From a virus: 47,851 bases of DNA. Shown piece by piece: positions 1 through 8,867 of this stretch. The position numbers and the translations under genes are program-made. The DNA lies in the IMG/VR virus record IMGVR_UViG_3300020020_000052, positions 1 to 47,851 of that record; one strand, 5' to 3'. Positions within the stretch are counted from its first letter, which is position 1. The number at the start of each line of letters is the position of its first letter. Under the pieces are notes generated by a model. The model searched no databases and was not told where the DNA came from. It worked only from the letters and a program-made list of their open reading frames with translations.

Positions 1-145
1 TCGGGGCGTGACGGTTCAGACCGGCCCTCTTTGTGGTCATCTACGATCTTCGTATCCAAGGCGTTGACGAGTATCCAAACAAGCCCCACGCCCAGGATCG
101 TGACTACCAGCACCTTGGGGTCCACGAGGCTCATGCCGACGCCCA
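1..145. repeat. Left copy of the terminal overlap (circular join)
   Basis: Bases 1-145 correspond to 47707-47851. They are identical from base 20 onward (126 bp), with mismatches at 8, 9 and 19. The lysin reading frame is continuous across the join, so the sequence is a circular map carried slightly past one full turn. Either it is an assembly overlap with noisy ends, or a short terminal repeat. Confidence 0.9.
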
Positions 146-1364
146 GCCACTCCTTGATGGAGGTCAGGTTTTCGAGCGAAAACAGGGTCAGAATGGTCGA
201 TCCGAGCCACTTCGCGCCGCTCCGTACCCTGTCCAAGAGGCGGATTTTCGAGCTACGGCGACGCAGGGAATAGTCCCCGGCGACGTCCAAAGCGCGCAAA
301 TATAGGGGCCAAACGCCCAATTGGGCGTCCTTGTGAGAGGCGTCGTAGTTGCCATCCGAGGTGTATTTGCCCCGGTTATAGAGGTTCGTGCCGCTCCACA
401 CGTAGGGGGAGGCGTGCCGGCCCCGGTAGCCGAAGCCGTTGAAGCGCTCCGCCTCATAGGCGACGCGCTCCGGCGACCAGTCCTTGACCTTTTCGAGGCC
501 CTTCAGCTTCAGGGCGTCGATGGCAGCCTCTTCCCAGGTGTCGAACGGGCCCCGGCCGGAGGGGACAAGGCTGGTGACCTCCCCGGTGCCGATGATTTTC
601 TCGCCGTTGTGCAAGACCCCGTCGAAGTTGCAGGAGCTTTCGCGCATGTGCACGGCGCCGATCCAAGCCCAGGGGACCCCGGTGGCCTTCTGAATGGCCC
701 GGTAACGCCCTTTGTTGGCCGCGATTAAACGCGCTGCGCGGTCAATGGCGCCCTGGTACTCGGGGCGCACGACGGCGCGCTTCAGCTGCTCGCCGATGGA
801 CTGTTCCAGGGCGACAAAGCTGCGGGAATCGACTGGCGTGTCCACTTTCGGGGCCTTTTTGGGGGTTTCCGCGTCTAAACGCAAAGCTACACCGCGGATC
901 GGCCAGCGGCAACCCCTGGCGTCGCGCAAATCGTAGGTGGTTGTGGTAATCGCGCCACCTTCGCGGGACGATTGGTTACAGCCGATGCACTTGGCCTCCC
1001 AGCCGTCGACTTCGCGGATGAATGTGACGTGGTTTCCGCCCGCGCGAGGGAACACCACCACGGCCCCAGGTCGGGGCTCGCACGGTTCGCCGCACTGGAG
1101 CCAGGAGATGGCCGCCGCGGGGCCCGGCGGGACCACTTCAGGGTGTCCGACGTCGTCCATGACCCCGGCCGCACCGATGCCGCACCACGGCGTGGTCGAA
1201 TCATCGTCCATGGCCGGATAATACTTGGCCCCCCAGCGCATAATTGTCGGGTTGTTGCCGGGGCCGGGCACTTCGCTGAAGCCCGCGCCCTGGAGTTCGA
1301 TCAGCCGGTCAAGCCATGGGTGATAGTCGTAGCCTTTCGGCTTGGCAGAAGCGAACCAAGGCAT
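1..1364 (-). CDS. Two-domain endolysin with C-terminal membrane anchor (gene continues across the circular join)
   Basis: The ORF is open to base 1 and resumes in frame at 47851, ending at 47688, which gives 460 aa. An AGGAG sits 7 nt before the ATG at 1364. Residues ~10-155 match the TIGR02594/CHAP-like cysteine peptidase pattern: NNP at 37-39, PWC with Cys61, His112 and Asn130 as probable active-site residues. Residues ~200-360 resemble a lysozyme-like phage domain: MRESS with Glu242, FNGFGYRGR, and a Tyr/Trp-rich SPYVWSGTNLY segment. Residues ~417-436 form one hydrophobic helix followed by an acidic tail. The likely role is cutting both peptide and sugar bonds of peptidoglycan, for lysis or during entry. 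It follows the tailspike by 10 nt. The domain calls are by motif; which bond each cuts is inferred. Confidence 0.8.
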   Translation of the reverse strand, partial: MPWFASAKPKGYDYHPWLDRLIELQGAGFSEVPGPGNNPTIMRWGAKYYPAMDDDSTTPWCGIGAAGVMDDVGHPEVVPPGPAAAISWLQCGEPCEPRPGAVVVFPRAGGNHVTFIREVDGWEAKCIGCNQSSREGGAITTTTYDLRDARGCRWPIRGVALRLDAETPKKAPKVDTPVDSRSFVALEQSIGEQLKRAVVRPEYQGAIDRAARLIAANKGRYRAIQKATGVPWAWIGAVHMRESSCNFDGVLHNGEKIIGTGEVTSLVPSGRGPFDTWEEAAIDALKLKGLEKVKDWSPERVAYEAERFNGFGYRGRHASPYVWSGTNLYNRGKYTSDGNYDASHKDAQLGVWPLYLRALDVAGDYSLRRRSSKIRLLDRVRSGAKWLGSTILTLFSLENLTSIKEWLGVGMSLVDPKVLVVTILGVGLVWILVNALDTKIVDDHKEGRSEPSRP

Positions 1365-1374
1365 AGTGCTACTC

Positions 1375-2805
1375 CTAAGATAGGGTGATGTTGGCCACGC
1401 GCGTCGTGCCATCGCTGCCTCGGTAGCTGATCCGCATGTTGGTGTTAGAGGTTGGCGTCATAACCCACTGGCCGTTGGAGGCCAGCGTTGGCGGTGTTGT
1501 GGTGGCCGACCAGTAAATGTGGTGCCCGGCATTGGTGATCCGTAGGCGCTCTATCAATGTCGCGGTGCCTTTCGGCGTGGTAAAAAACACCAGCCGGCCC
1601 GGTGTGTCGCCCTCGCCTGGAGTGTCGTCCACGTTGGCTTTAATTGACGCGAGGTCGCGCAGGCCAACGCCGTCGCTAACTCTCCACCAAATTTGCCCTG
1701 CGGCGTCCTCTACTTGAACCAATCCCTGAGCGCCTACGGTGGTACCCCGCGATTTGTTGAATATAAGGTCGGGGTCAGAGACAGCATTGGCGTAGCGGCT
1801 AATATGCAGTTCGGCGCCGGTTGTGCCGCGCACTTCCCCGATGCCAAAACCTGTCGCGCCGTCCAACGGGCCCATATGCGCCTCAAGGTCGAAATTAAGT
1901 ATGGACCCAGGCAATGTCGTGAACGCCGAGTGATAGCCGTCATAGACGCCGCCGTGCGCCAGCGTGCCGGCAACGTCGCCGGGGAAGTAGCTAAGGCCCG
2001 CATTGTTGGTGGCAATCCAGCCGTTGTCCTCGACGTGAAAGCGCTTGCCGGTCGCGGAGCCCGCGAAAGTAATGTCGGCGCAGCGACAGCCGCCACCATA
2101 CCTGATGTTGGCAAACGCGTTCGTAAAGGCCGGGGTGCCGGTGAGCGTGATAGTGATGGGGCCGCGGACCACCATGCGGCCCAGCATGTTGATGTCCCAG
2201 TGCTCGTGCTGGTCGTCGCTGATCGTGTAGCTGGAGCGGATTGTGGCTTCGCCGCCACTGGCAATCTTGAACGTGCCATCCGTAGTGGAGCACCGGCCAA
2301 AGGTGGCGGTTGCGTCCATGTACAGATAAGAGCCTATGCCGTTGTCTTCGCCGTGTATGTATAAATGCGGGAAACCTTCTACGCCCGCGTCGGCAAACGT
2401 AGGGCTCCCTGTTATGCGCAGGACAGCCCCGCCAGAGAGCGTAATTCCGGGCACCGCGGTTGTATTGATATTGGTTCCGACCGCGTAGTTCACCGTGACG
2501 CGGCCAAAGGTGCCAACCAGCAACGGGCCCTCGGCGTAAAAGCCCTCATAGGTGCCGGCCCGGACCTCAACCGTAACCTCGTGATTGTTGAGGTTCAGCC
2601 CCCAAATCGTGTTCATAGCTTTTTGTTGCGTCAAGAAAGCGCCGCCAGCTGTATCGCTCTGGCCATTATTGTTGTCGTTGCCATCGGCCCGCACATAGTA
2701 CGTTCGGTTAGCGGTCAAGTTTTCGAGGGACGTAAACAACAGCTCGGCAACAAGGGCTGCCAAGTCCGGAACATCAGTAGTGCGTGCGAACAGGTATTCG
2801 GTCAC
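1375..2805 (-). CDS. Tailspike-like protein, right-handed beta-helix type
   Basis: 476 aa. The N-terminal ~40 residues are a probable attachment segment. Residues ~41-60 (YYVRADGNDNNNG followed by QSDTAGGAF) are the usual entry to pectate-lyase-like beta-helix folds in phage tailspikes and fibres. The rest is rich in Thr, Gly and beta-strand repeats (TLSGGAVLRITGS, GPITITLTGTPAF), consistent with stacked coils. Probable role: host surface polysaccharide recognition or cleavage at the tail tip. No catalytic residues can be named with confidence. Its start overlaps the stop of the gene at 2802-3215, and the lysin follows 10 nt after its own stop. Confidence 0.65.
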   Translation of the reverse strand: MTEYLFARTTDVPDLAALVAELLFTSLENLTANRTYYVRADGNDNNNGQSDTAGGAFLTQQKAMNTIWGLNLNNHEVTVEVRAGTYEGFYAEGPLLVGTFGRVTVNYAVGTNINTTAVPGITLSGGAVLRITGSPTFADAGVEGFPHLYIHGEDNGIGSYLYMDATATFGRCSTTDGTFKIASGGEATIRSSYTISDDQHEHWDINMLGRMVVRGPITITLTGTPAFTNAFANIRYGGGCRCADITFAGSATGKRFHVEDNGWIATNNAGLSYFPGDVAGTLAHGGVYDGYHSAFTTLPGSILNFDLEAHMGPLDGATGFGIGEVRGTTGAELHISRYANAVSDPDLIFNKSRGTTVGAQGLVQVEDAAGQIWWRVSDGVGLRDLASIKANVDDTPGEGDTPGRLVFFTTPKGTATLIERLRITNAGHHIYWSATTTPPTLASNGQWVMTPTSNTNMRISYRGSDGTTRVANITLS

Positions 2806-3215
2806 GACTCAACCCCTAGGGCGACGATCCAGCCCAGGGTGTCCCGCGCACCGGACCATCCGGCAGGGATCACCTCCAGGGAGTATGCCGCAAGACCTCT
2901 CCGCGTGCAAACGCGGTGCGTGTCGAGGTCCCGGACCCCTTGCCCCAGCGGGGCGATTTCGTAGCCGAGCCGGCCGTCCCGGATCAGCAGACGGACCTCG
3001 GGGTGGGCGCCAAGACGGGGCCCGTCGAAGGCCTCGAACCGGCGCACTTGGCCGCGCAAGCCGTGGGGAACCGGGTCGTCGCGGAGGGCCCAACGGTTGT
3101 CGGACTGGCGGTGCGTCAGCTGCCACTCTGTACCATCGGCCCGGTCCACCATGACAATGATCTGTGGCCGGGCCAGCAGCTCGACATTGCCGAGGCCGTG
3201 AATGTTGTGGACCAT
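2802..3215 (-). CDS. Small tail-region protein of unknown function
   Basis: 137 aa. I do not recognise the family. The sequence is rich in Arg and short beta-type segments and has no signal peptide or membrane helix. It is coupled on both sides: its ATG at 3215 shares a base with the stop of the fibre gene, and its stop overlaps the start of the tailspike gene. Its place between two receptor-binding proteins suggests a chaperone or connector for fibre assembly; this is inferred from position only. Confidence 0.6.
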   Translation of the reverse strand: MVHNIHGLGNVELLARPQIIVMVDRADGTEWQLTHRQSDNRWALRDDPVPHGLRGQVRRFEAFDGPRLGAHPEVRLLIRDGRLGYEIAPLGQGVRDLDTHRVCTRRGLAAYSLEVIPAGWSGARDTLGWIVALGVES

Positions 3216-4321
3216 TAGGCCCTCCTTATCCCGTACAAGGAGACGCGGCCGGATACGATGTTGCCGCTGGAAAACTTAATCCGAAGGCCGGTGATTGCCC
3301 CGGCAGTGTTGTAATGGCCGCCGCCCTGCCAAGCTACGCCTTGGTTGGCGGTGTTCTTATTCATGCCCGACCCATAGAAATGGTGGGCCAGCGTCGTATT
3401 CTCCGGGTTGTCGAAGAACATCGTAGCGCAGGCATTTTCAGTCCCAGCGTTGCCGACGCCCGCGCCTGCGCCCGCGACCTGACTCATCGGGATGTAGCCA
3501 GTGGCCGTGTGCTGCGACGTGCCGCCGGCAAGGTTGAAATGCCACACCGAGCCCAGATAGCCTGTAGTCTGGTAAGCGCCGGCAACTTTGACCTGGAGCT
3601 GAAGGGTCACGTCATCGGTGGCCGCGACAAGCGACGAAACGCGTAGCACGAAAGCGTCATAGGTGGTGTCGTCCAGGCCCGTCTCGAAATCGAGCTGTGC
3701 CGATGAGCTGGCGGTCTGCGACTGGATCAGCTCATAGTCGGTGTCCGGCGTTGCGCCGTTGGAGGCCGCCGTGAGCCGGCCTTGAGCGTCCACGGTGAGG
3801 GACGTCAGCGTGTAGGAGCCGGCCGTGACGGCGGTATTGGCCAGCTCGTCAGGCCCGACAACGTCGTCCTGGAGCATCGCCTGGGTAATGGCGTTGGACT
3901 TGATTACAGCGTGCAGCGCGGGCGTGGCGTCGACATAGGTCCAGTCGAGCGAGCCGGTGCCCTCGCTGCCCGTGAGCAAGGCGCCGATGGTGTCTTCGAT
4001 TTGCTCCACGATGTCGGCCGGCGTCGGCGCCGGGACCCAAGCGGCGCCGTTGGAGTAGACCATGCGCTGAAGGGTTTCGTCGTAGAGAGTCGAGCCCTCG
4101 TGGTCGGCGGCCGGCGGCAAGTCGACGGTGAGGATCGGCTGAAGCGGAAGCGGCGCCTGCATCGGCTCCGTCCCGTCCATGGGGAAGCTGATGTTCAGGC
4201 GCTGGGCGTGCTCGACTTGAGTACGCGAGTTGGCGACGGCCTGGGCCGACAGCGATGCACCAAGCTCAGCTTGGGGGATCGGCCTACCCTGGGCCGGGGT
4301 CCCCAGAACTTTGGTCGCCAT
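3215..4321 (-). CDS. Tail fibre protein
   Basis: 368 aa. Residues ~145-190 hold the low-complexity motif common in phage fibres (ITQAMLQDDVVGPDELANT, then SLTVDAQGRLTAASNG). The C-terminal ~160 residues form a probable receptor-binding head ending in SGRVSLYGIRRA, an ending shared with other fibre and spike C-termini. The N-terminal ~60 residues probably dock on the tail. Role: host recognition. It overlaps the 73-aa zinc-finger-like gene upstream by 38 nt and the 137-aa gene downstream by 1 nt. Confidence 0.65.
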   Translation of the reverse strand: MATKVLGTPAQGRPIPQAELGASLSAQAVANSRTQVEHAQRLNISFPMDGTEPMQAPLPLQPILTVDLPPAADHEGSTLYDETLQRMVYSNGAAWVPAPTPADIVEQIEDTIGALLTGSEGTGSLDWTYVDATPALHAVIKSNAITQAMLQDDVVGPDELANTAVTAGSYTLTSLTVDAQGRLTAASNGATPDTDYELIQSQTASSSAQLDFETGLDDTTYDAFVLRVSSLVAATDDVTLQLQVKVAGAYQTTGYLGSVWHFNLAGGTSQHTATGYIPMSQVAGAGAGVGNAGTENACATMFFDNPENTTLAHHFYGSGMNKNTANQGVAWQGGGHYNTAGAITGLRIKFSSGNIVSGRVSLYGIRRA

Positions 4322-4505
4322 TAGGGTCCTCCGCGCATACGTGAGAGTTCAGCTTGCCCGGCGTGCCCTTGAGCTTGGCCCGGCACTTGCGACAGTGCGC
4401 GGTCCACAGCTTATGCGAGTTGCCCTCAACCATGCGGGCGCGGGCGTAGGGCGAGGCCCCGAGGCGGCGGCCGGCGCTGATCTGGGCTTTCTTCTCGGCG
4501 TTCAT
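4284..4505 (-). CDS. Small Cys/His zinc-finger-like protein
   Basis: 73 aa. A CRKC pair, 12 residues, then H-x-C near residues 38-57 form a plausible C2HC zinc knuckle. The preceding region is basic and resembles NUMOD/HTH-like peptides such as SAGRRLGASPYARARM. The ATG overlaps the stop of the tail protein gene by 4 nt (ATGA type), and its 3' end overlaps the fibre gene by 38 nt. Its function is unknown; a small nucleic-acid-binding protein is one possibility. The C-terminal 13 residues lie in the overlap and may be unconstrained. Confidence 0.5.
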   Translation of the reverse strand: MNAEKKAQISAGRRLGASPYARARMVEGNSHKLWTAHCRKCRAKLKGTPGKLNSHVCAEDPNGDQSSGDPGPG

Positions 4506-6991
4506 CGGCTACCTCCCGACTTGACGTCGGTGTCATACCCAGACAGCTCCCAGGGGTCGCCTTCCGACCCGAACTCGGGCTCAAAGAAGCGACCGCGCCG
4601 GTGGTGCACGCTGAAGTGTCCGCCTTCGTTCAAGGTCGTGTCGAAGTCCTGCTCGTCAATGATGGTCGGCGGACCCAAGGCGTGGTCCATGATCCGGGCC
4701 CGGACTTGGGTGAGCACGTTGAGCTTGGCGAGATACGGATAGATGCGTTGCAGAAAGCCCCGCATCCGGCCGTCGCCCAAGGCACGGCGCCCGAACCGGA
4801 CATAGCTGGTGAGCGCGTCGCCGTCACCTGTCTGGATAGTGTTGATCTTGAACAGCTGGCCATCCGCGCTGCCCATGAGGTTCAGCGGGAACGCGGCGAA
4901 CAACTGCGAGTCGTTCCAGCGGATCACCATTTGATCCCACGTCTCGCTGATTTCGTCCCAGGTCAAGGCGCCCAGCACTGTGCCGTAGCCTGAGCATACG
5001 AACGGGGCCTGCCTGCGGGAGAACGGAGTTGGGGTCCGGTCCCCGACCTCTTCCAAGTAGTGCTCGACAAACGCCTCATCAGGCGGCGCGTCTGCGTCGC
5101 CAACGCCCGCGTCCGAGGTGAGCGGGACGGCCCACAGCAGGTCGCCGTTCTCCTCGTCGAAGTGGCAGAAACCCAGGTGCTCGCGCGACGCGTCACGCTG
5201 GCGCAGGACTTCGCGCCATAGGTGCTCGTTTACACGCGTTAAGGTCACGCCATCGAAGAGGTATTGCGAGTCTGTGCCGAGGAATTCGTGGTAGTCGCCA
5301 AAGTCGGCAATCAACCGGTGCGAAACCGGGCCGATGCCTTCGCCGGCCTCGCGGAAAATGAAGATGAGCGGGTCGCCCACGAACTGGCACAGCGTGACGT
5401 GGCGCCGGCTGTAGAACACAAGGTTGTCGCCCATGTCCTCCAAGTCGAGGATCGGGTCCGCGCCATCGTGAACCCGGAACTGTTCGCTGAGCCCGGTGCC
5501 GGTGTCGCCCGCGTTGAGCGGGAGCCCGACGTCCGAGTTGATGAAGCTGTTCGGCAGCAAGTCGCCCAGGTACGTAACGTAGGCGTAGAACATCATGTTC
5601 TTGTAGACTTGCAGGTAACGGCACGTGAAGTTGAGCGCCGACCGGTTCACGAGCTGCGTGTCCGAGCCGTTCCAAGTCTGGACGAACTCCAAGCCGTTGG
5701 TCAGAAAGAACAGGTCGTCACCGATGCCACCCGCGCCATCGTCTGGTGCGGTGAACACGGCGCAATCCCACAAATCGGAAATCCCGCCCGTGAAGGTGCG
5801 CCGAATCGTATAGGCCTTGCCCGAAACAGTGCCGGGGTTGGACACAAGCGTCAGCTGTGTGTCGGTTTGGACCGACGCAATTTGTACCCAGGTGCCGGGC
5901 CACGTGCGGTAGGCCGCGTCACCGATATGAATGTAATCGCCGGCCTTGATGCCCTGGGTGGACCACGCCGTGCCCGCGCCCTGGAGGACGGTGTTGCCGC
6001 CCAGGTAGGCGGCGGTGGGCGGCGTGAAGTTGGCCGTCCAGCGCGCGCTACCGACCGACAGGCGGAACTCATCCATCCAACCGTTGAGCGAATCACTAAT
6101 GCCCGAGACAACCTGGACGCCGATCCGCAGGTCCGACGACATATTGGCAATGCTGATTGTGTTGGTGCTGCCTCCGCCGGTATCGACGCCATTGACGTAG
6201 CCTTTGAAAACGTTGCCGGAGCGCACGATGGCGACGTGATACCACGTGCCGGTCGCGGCAAAGTCGGCAAGGAAGGATCGGACAATCGTTGATGTGACGC
6301 CCGCGACATGCACCTCGAATACGAGCGAGCTATCGGAGCCCACGCGGATGCGCCACCAATTGTTGACGTCGACTCCGTGTTCAACGAGTATTTGGCTGGT
6401 GGTCGACGCATTGAAGCGCACCCCAAAATCAATCGTGAAATCGCTGGTGCCTAGCGTGAAGTCGGCATGGTCCGGCGTCGTGATGTAGTCGCCCGTGCCA
6501 TCGAATAGGCCCGAAGCTCCACCGAACTTGCTCTGCGCGGTGTCGATCTGCGCATTGCCAGCTGCTGTCCAGGTGTGCGCCGAGCCGCCAGCATTGTCGT
6601 CCGTGAACGTGGTACTAGTGTCCGCGCCGTTCATGTGCAGCAAGCTTTTGGTAAAGCTGTCGTTACCGCCGGAGTTGACGGTGCCAGTGTCGTATCGCCG
6701 GTTGAGCAGCAGGGCGACGTCGGTTTCGTGGTCGTACTCGAAGACGTCGAGGGTCGTGACAATGACCTGCTTTTGCGTCGTGCCGCGGATAAAGAACGTC
6801 TCCACGAGCATAATCGGGTTGCCGAAATTGATAGCCGAATGCGGCTGCCAGCCGAGGTTGACGTTGCTCAGCTTGCCTTGCTTGACGCGGAAATTGCGCC
6901 CGTCCTGAAGACCACGGGCCGGAACCATGAGAGGGTCCAGCCCGTAGTACAGTCCCAGGTTTGGGCTGATGACTGAGCTACTTCGCGCCAT
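4502..6991 (-). CDS. Large tail protein (nozzle/hub type) with a LamG-like insertion
   Basis: 829 aa. The N-terminal ~105 residues and residues ~390-829 have the repeated beta-strand style of podovirus tail nozzle proteins (for example DLWDCAVFTAPDD, QYLFDGVTLTRVNEHLW). Between them, at about residues 112-330, lies a concanavalin/LamG-like domain: SLLHMNGADTSTTFTDD, KFGGASGLFDGTGDYITTP, FTIDFGVRFNAS and WYHVAIVRSGNVFKGYVNG. Such jelly-roll domains bind sugars, so the insertion may help attachment. It overlaps the upstream 118-aa gene by 14 nt and sits between adaptor/collar genes and fibres, as expected for the distal tail. Confidence 0.65.
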   Translation of the reverse strand: MARSSSVISPNLGLYYGLDPLMVPARGLQDGRNFRVKQGKLSNVNLGWQPHSAINFGNPIMLVETFFIRGTTQKQVIVTTLDVFEYDHETDVALLLNRRYDTGTVNSGGNDSFTKSLLHMNGADTSTTFTDDNAGGSAHTWTAAGNAQIDTAQSKFGGASGLFDGTGDYITTPDHADFTLGTSDFTIDFGVRFNASTTSQILVEHGVDVNNWWRIRVGSDSSLVFEVHVAGVTSTIVRSFLADFAATGTWYHVAIVRSGNVFKGYVNGVDTGGGSTNTISIANMSSDLRIGVQVVSGISDSLNGWMDEFRLSVGSARWTANFTPPTAAYLGGNTVLQGAGTAWSTQGIKAGDYIHIGDAAYRTWPGTWVQIASVQTDTQLTLVSNPGTVSGKAYTIRRTFTGGISDLWDCAVFTAPDDGAGGIGDDLFFLTNGLEFVQTWNGSDTQLVNRSALNFTCRYLQVYKNMMFYAYVTYLGDLLPNSFINSDVGLPLNAGDTGTGLSEQFRVHDGADPILDLEDMGDNLVFYSRRHVTLCQFVGDPLIFIFREAGEGIGPVSHRLIADFGDYHEFLGTDSQYLFDGVTLTRVNEHLWREVLRQRDASREHLGFCHFDEENGDLLWAVPLTSDAGVGDADAPPDEAFVEHYLEEVGDRTPTPFSRRQAPFVCSGYGTVLGALTWDEISETWDQMVIRWNDSQLFAAFPLNLMGSADGQLFKINTIQTGDGDALTSYVRFGRRALGDGRMRGFLQRIYPYLAKLNVLTQVRARIMDHALGPPTIIDEQDFDTTLNEGGHFSVHHRRGRFFEPEFGSEGDPWELSGYDTDVKSGGSR

Positions 6992-7334
6992 CGTCCTTTG
7001 GGGCCTCTACCAATGCCTGCGGCGGCGCGGGGTCCGGGCCCTTCTCCTTGTTCTTGGCGGCGGCCTTGCCGATGATCAGGTTGATGAACTTGGCCATGAG
7101 GTTGCGGCTCTCTTCCGTCAGCCTTTGCAGCGCGTCTAAACGCCCATCGGCTTTCTTGGCGAGCATGAACTGCCAGTTGAACGCACAGCCCCAGGCGACT
7201 TGCTCGACGCCCTCGCGTATAATCGGGACGCCCTGCCAGAACGCGCATGTCTGGCAAGCCTTCTTGGTCGCCGCGCGAGCGAGCGGGCAGTAGAGGTTGT
7301 CTTCGTTGATAGGACGCGGGTTAGTCGTCTGCAT
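6978..7334 (-). CDS. Small Cys-containing tail-region protein
   Basis: 118 aa. The N-terminal half has Cys16, a C-x2-C pair at 27/30 and a further Cys near 50, which could bind a metal. The C-terminal half is Lys/Pro/Ala-rich and probably disordered. I do not recognise the family. It lies between the collar and large tail protein genes and overlaps the latter by 14 nt. A copy of the GCGTTTAAACGC-like element (7132-7143) lies within the coding sequence. Confidence 0.55.
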   Translation of the reverse strand: MQTTNPRPINEDNLYCPLARAATKKACQTCAFWQGVPIIREGVEQVAWGCAFNWQFMLAKKADGRLDALQRLTEESRNLMAKFINLIIGKAAAKNKEKGPDPAPPQALVEAPKDDGAK

Positions 7335-7354
7335 TGTAAGCTCCGTCGTTTGGT

Positions 7355-8059
7355 TCAGTCTTTCACGGCAACGATTGTGTCGACGTGCTTGACGTCGAAG
7401 TCCATGGCGGTGCCGCTCCCGCCAAGGGGTACGTTGTGGGTGTGGGCGCCGCCGGAGGCTGCCCCCGCTGTGCCTGTTACACTCCCCCCGGAGTTAATTG
7501 CTGTGACCACGGTGGCGCCCCCACCACCCAATGCGCCTGTGCTATATTTAACATCGTGCGTATGCGCGCCATCAGACTCCGCCGTAAGGTCGATGTCCGG
7601 CAAGTTCGCCTGGAGGATCGTGCGGGCGTCGAACGCCGTGGTGAACGCGGCAGTGCCGCCCGTCGAGACGGCGCCTGTGGTGTTGCGGAGTGCGGCGTTC
7701 TCATAGGCGGCGTCGGCGACCTTGGTCCAGCCGGTGGGCGCAGCAGTCTGCTGAAAGATCATCCGCGTCCCGGTCGGGAACTCGGTCATGTTCGTCCAAA
7801 CATCCGGGTCGGCCGAAGCCAGCATTTGCAGCTGCTTTAAGGTCGTGTTGTAGACCAGGGCGCCAGCTTCCCAGGTCGTGACGGCGTCACGCGCGCCGGT
7901 AGTGTAGCGCGGGAAGGTGTGATGGCCCGAGCGCCCGTGCTCAAAGATCATCCACGACTCCATAATGTCGCGGAACGTGCGCGCAACGCCGGGATACAGC
8001 GACACCACGTCGGTGTCGCCGGGCGATGCTTCATTGGGGTTGAACGGTGGGCTGGCCAT
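7355..8059 (-). CDS. Tail collar / fibre-type protein with HxH motifs
   Basis: 234 aa. Residues ~90-140 carry the phage collar signature (GTRMIFQQTAAPTGWTKV, then ENAALRNTTGAVSTGG). Two GAHTH segments around residues 165 and 208 resemble the metal-binding HxH repeats of T4 short tail fibre and related collar proteins. Role: a structural part of the tail tip or a short fibre. The start is supported by GAGGA 8 nt upstream. A near-palindrome TCGTTTAGACGC (8068-8079) lies just before this ribosome-binding site. Confidence 0.65.
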   Translation of the reverse strand: MASPPFNPNEASPGDTDVVSLYPGVARTFRDIMESWMIFEHGRSGHHTFPRYTTGARDAVTTWEAGALVYNTTLKQLQMLASADPDVWTNMTEFPTGTRMIFQQTAAPTGWTKVADAAYENAALRNTTGAVSTGGTAAFTTAFDARTILQANLPDIDLTAESDGAHTHDVKYSTGALGGGGATVVTAINSGGSVTGTAGAASGGAHTHNVPLGGSGTAMDFDVKHVDTIVAVKD

Positions 8060-8092
8060 GGTGGTCCTCGTTTAGACGCGGAGTGTACCCGG

Positions 8093-8854
8093 TCAGCGGA
8101 TGAACGGCAAATAGCGCCCGCGGCGTCCTAGGCGCGAGCCCATGACGCCCGGCTGGGGCAGCAGATGCGTGACCCCGGACAGCCGGAACCGCTTGTCGGC
8201 CGATACGACCTTTTGCAGGACCGTGCCGGCCCGCTGCGCCCAGACCCCGGCCCTTTCCTCGTCCCAATCGGCAAAGAAGCCGTGGCTGGTGGCCTGGTAT
8301 TCCAGGAACTCGGCGCCTTGGACCGTGAACCAATTGGTGTCGCCGGCCGCGGACAAGGCCGTGACGTACTTCCAGTACGGGATGTAGATGCGGTACTCGC
8401 CAGGCGAGCTGTCGGCCCACAGGGACAGGGTGTCGGAAAGTGGCCAGACCTCGAAATTGGTCGCACCTGTTTCGGCAGTCGGCTCGCTACGAAGAATCGC
8501 CTGGGGACAGCCGGTGATCTGGTCGTCATCGGCCTCCGCAAGGTCCGAACCGTACTCTTGGATGACGGCGGCGCGGTTCGGGGCGACGTCCAGATAGCGG
8601 AGGCCGCCGCTGGCGGTCAGCTCGTAAGGCTTGTCGCAGTGCTCTTTGAAGTTGGCCGGGACAGCAACCAGGGTCCGGGTGTCCGGCGCGGTAATGTGCG
8701 GACCCGACAGGGCCTCCATAACCTTGAAGTTATGGCGGTCCTGTAGGTCAACCATGGCCCGGTTGATGAACTCGGGAATGCGGGCGACCACCGCGGCCGG
8801 TGTGTCGATGATGTTCGTGGCCACGAAGGCCTGGAGCTGTCCGAAAGTCGCCAT
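8093..8854 (-). CDS. Head-tail adaptor protein (probable)
   Basis: 253 aa. The N-terminal helix-rich part (QLQAFVATNIIDTPAAVVARIPEF in outline, then MVDLQDRHNFKVME) and the overall length resemble the phage adaptor family that includes T7 gp11-like tail tubular protein A. The C-terminus is short and basic (SRLGRRGRYLPFIR). It is placed between head genes and tail genes, as expected for a ring protein joining portal and nozzle. The family match is by eye only. Confidence 0.5.
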   Translation of the reverse strand: MATFGQLQAFVATNIIDTPAAVVARIPEFINRAMVDLQDRHNFKVMEALSGPHITAPDTRTLVAVPANFKEHCDKPYELTASGGLRYLDVAPNRAAVIQEYGSDLAEADDDQITGCPQAILRSEPTAETGATNFEVWPLSDTLSLWADSSPGEYRIYIPYWKYVTALSAAGDTNWFTVQGAEFLEYQATSHGFFADWDEERAGVWAQRAGTVLQKVVSADKRFRLSGVTHLLPQPGVMGSRLGRRGRYLPFIR

Positions 8855-8867
8855 GCCTCACCTCAGT

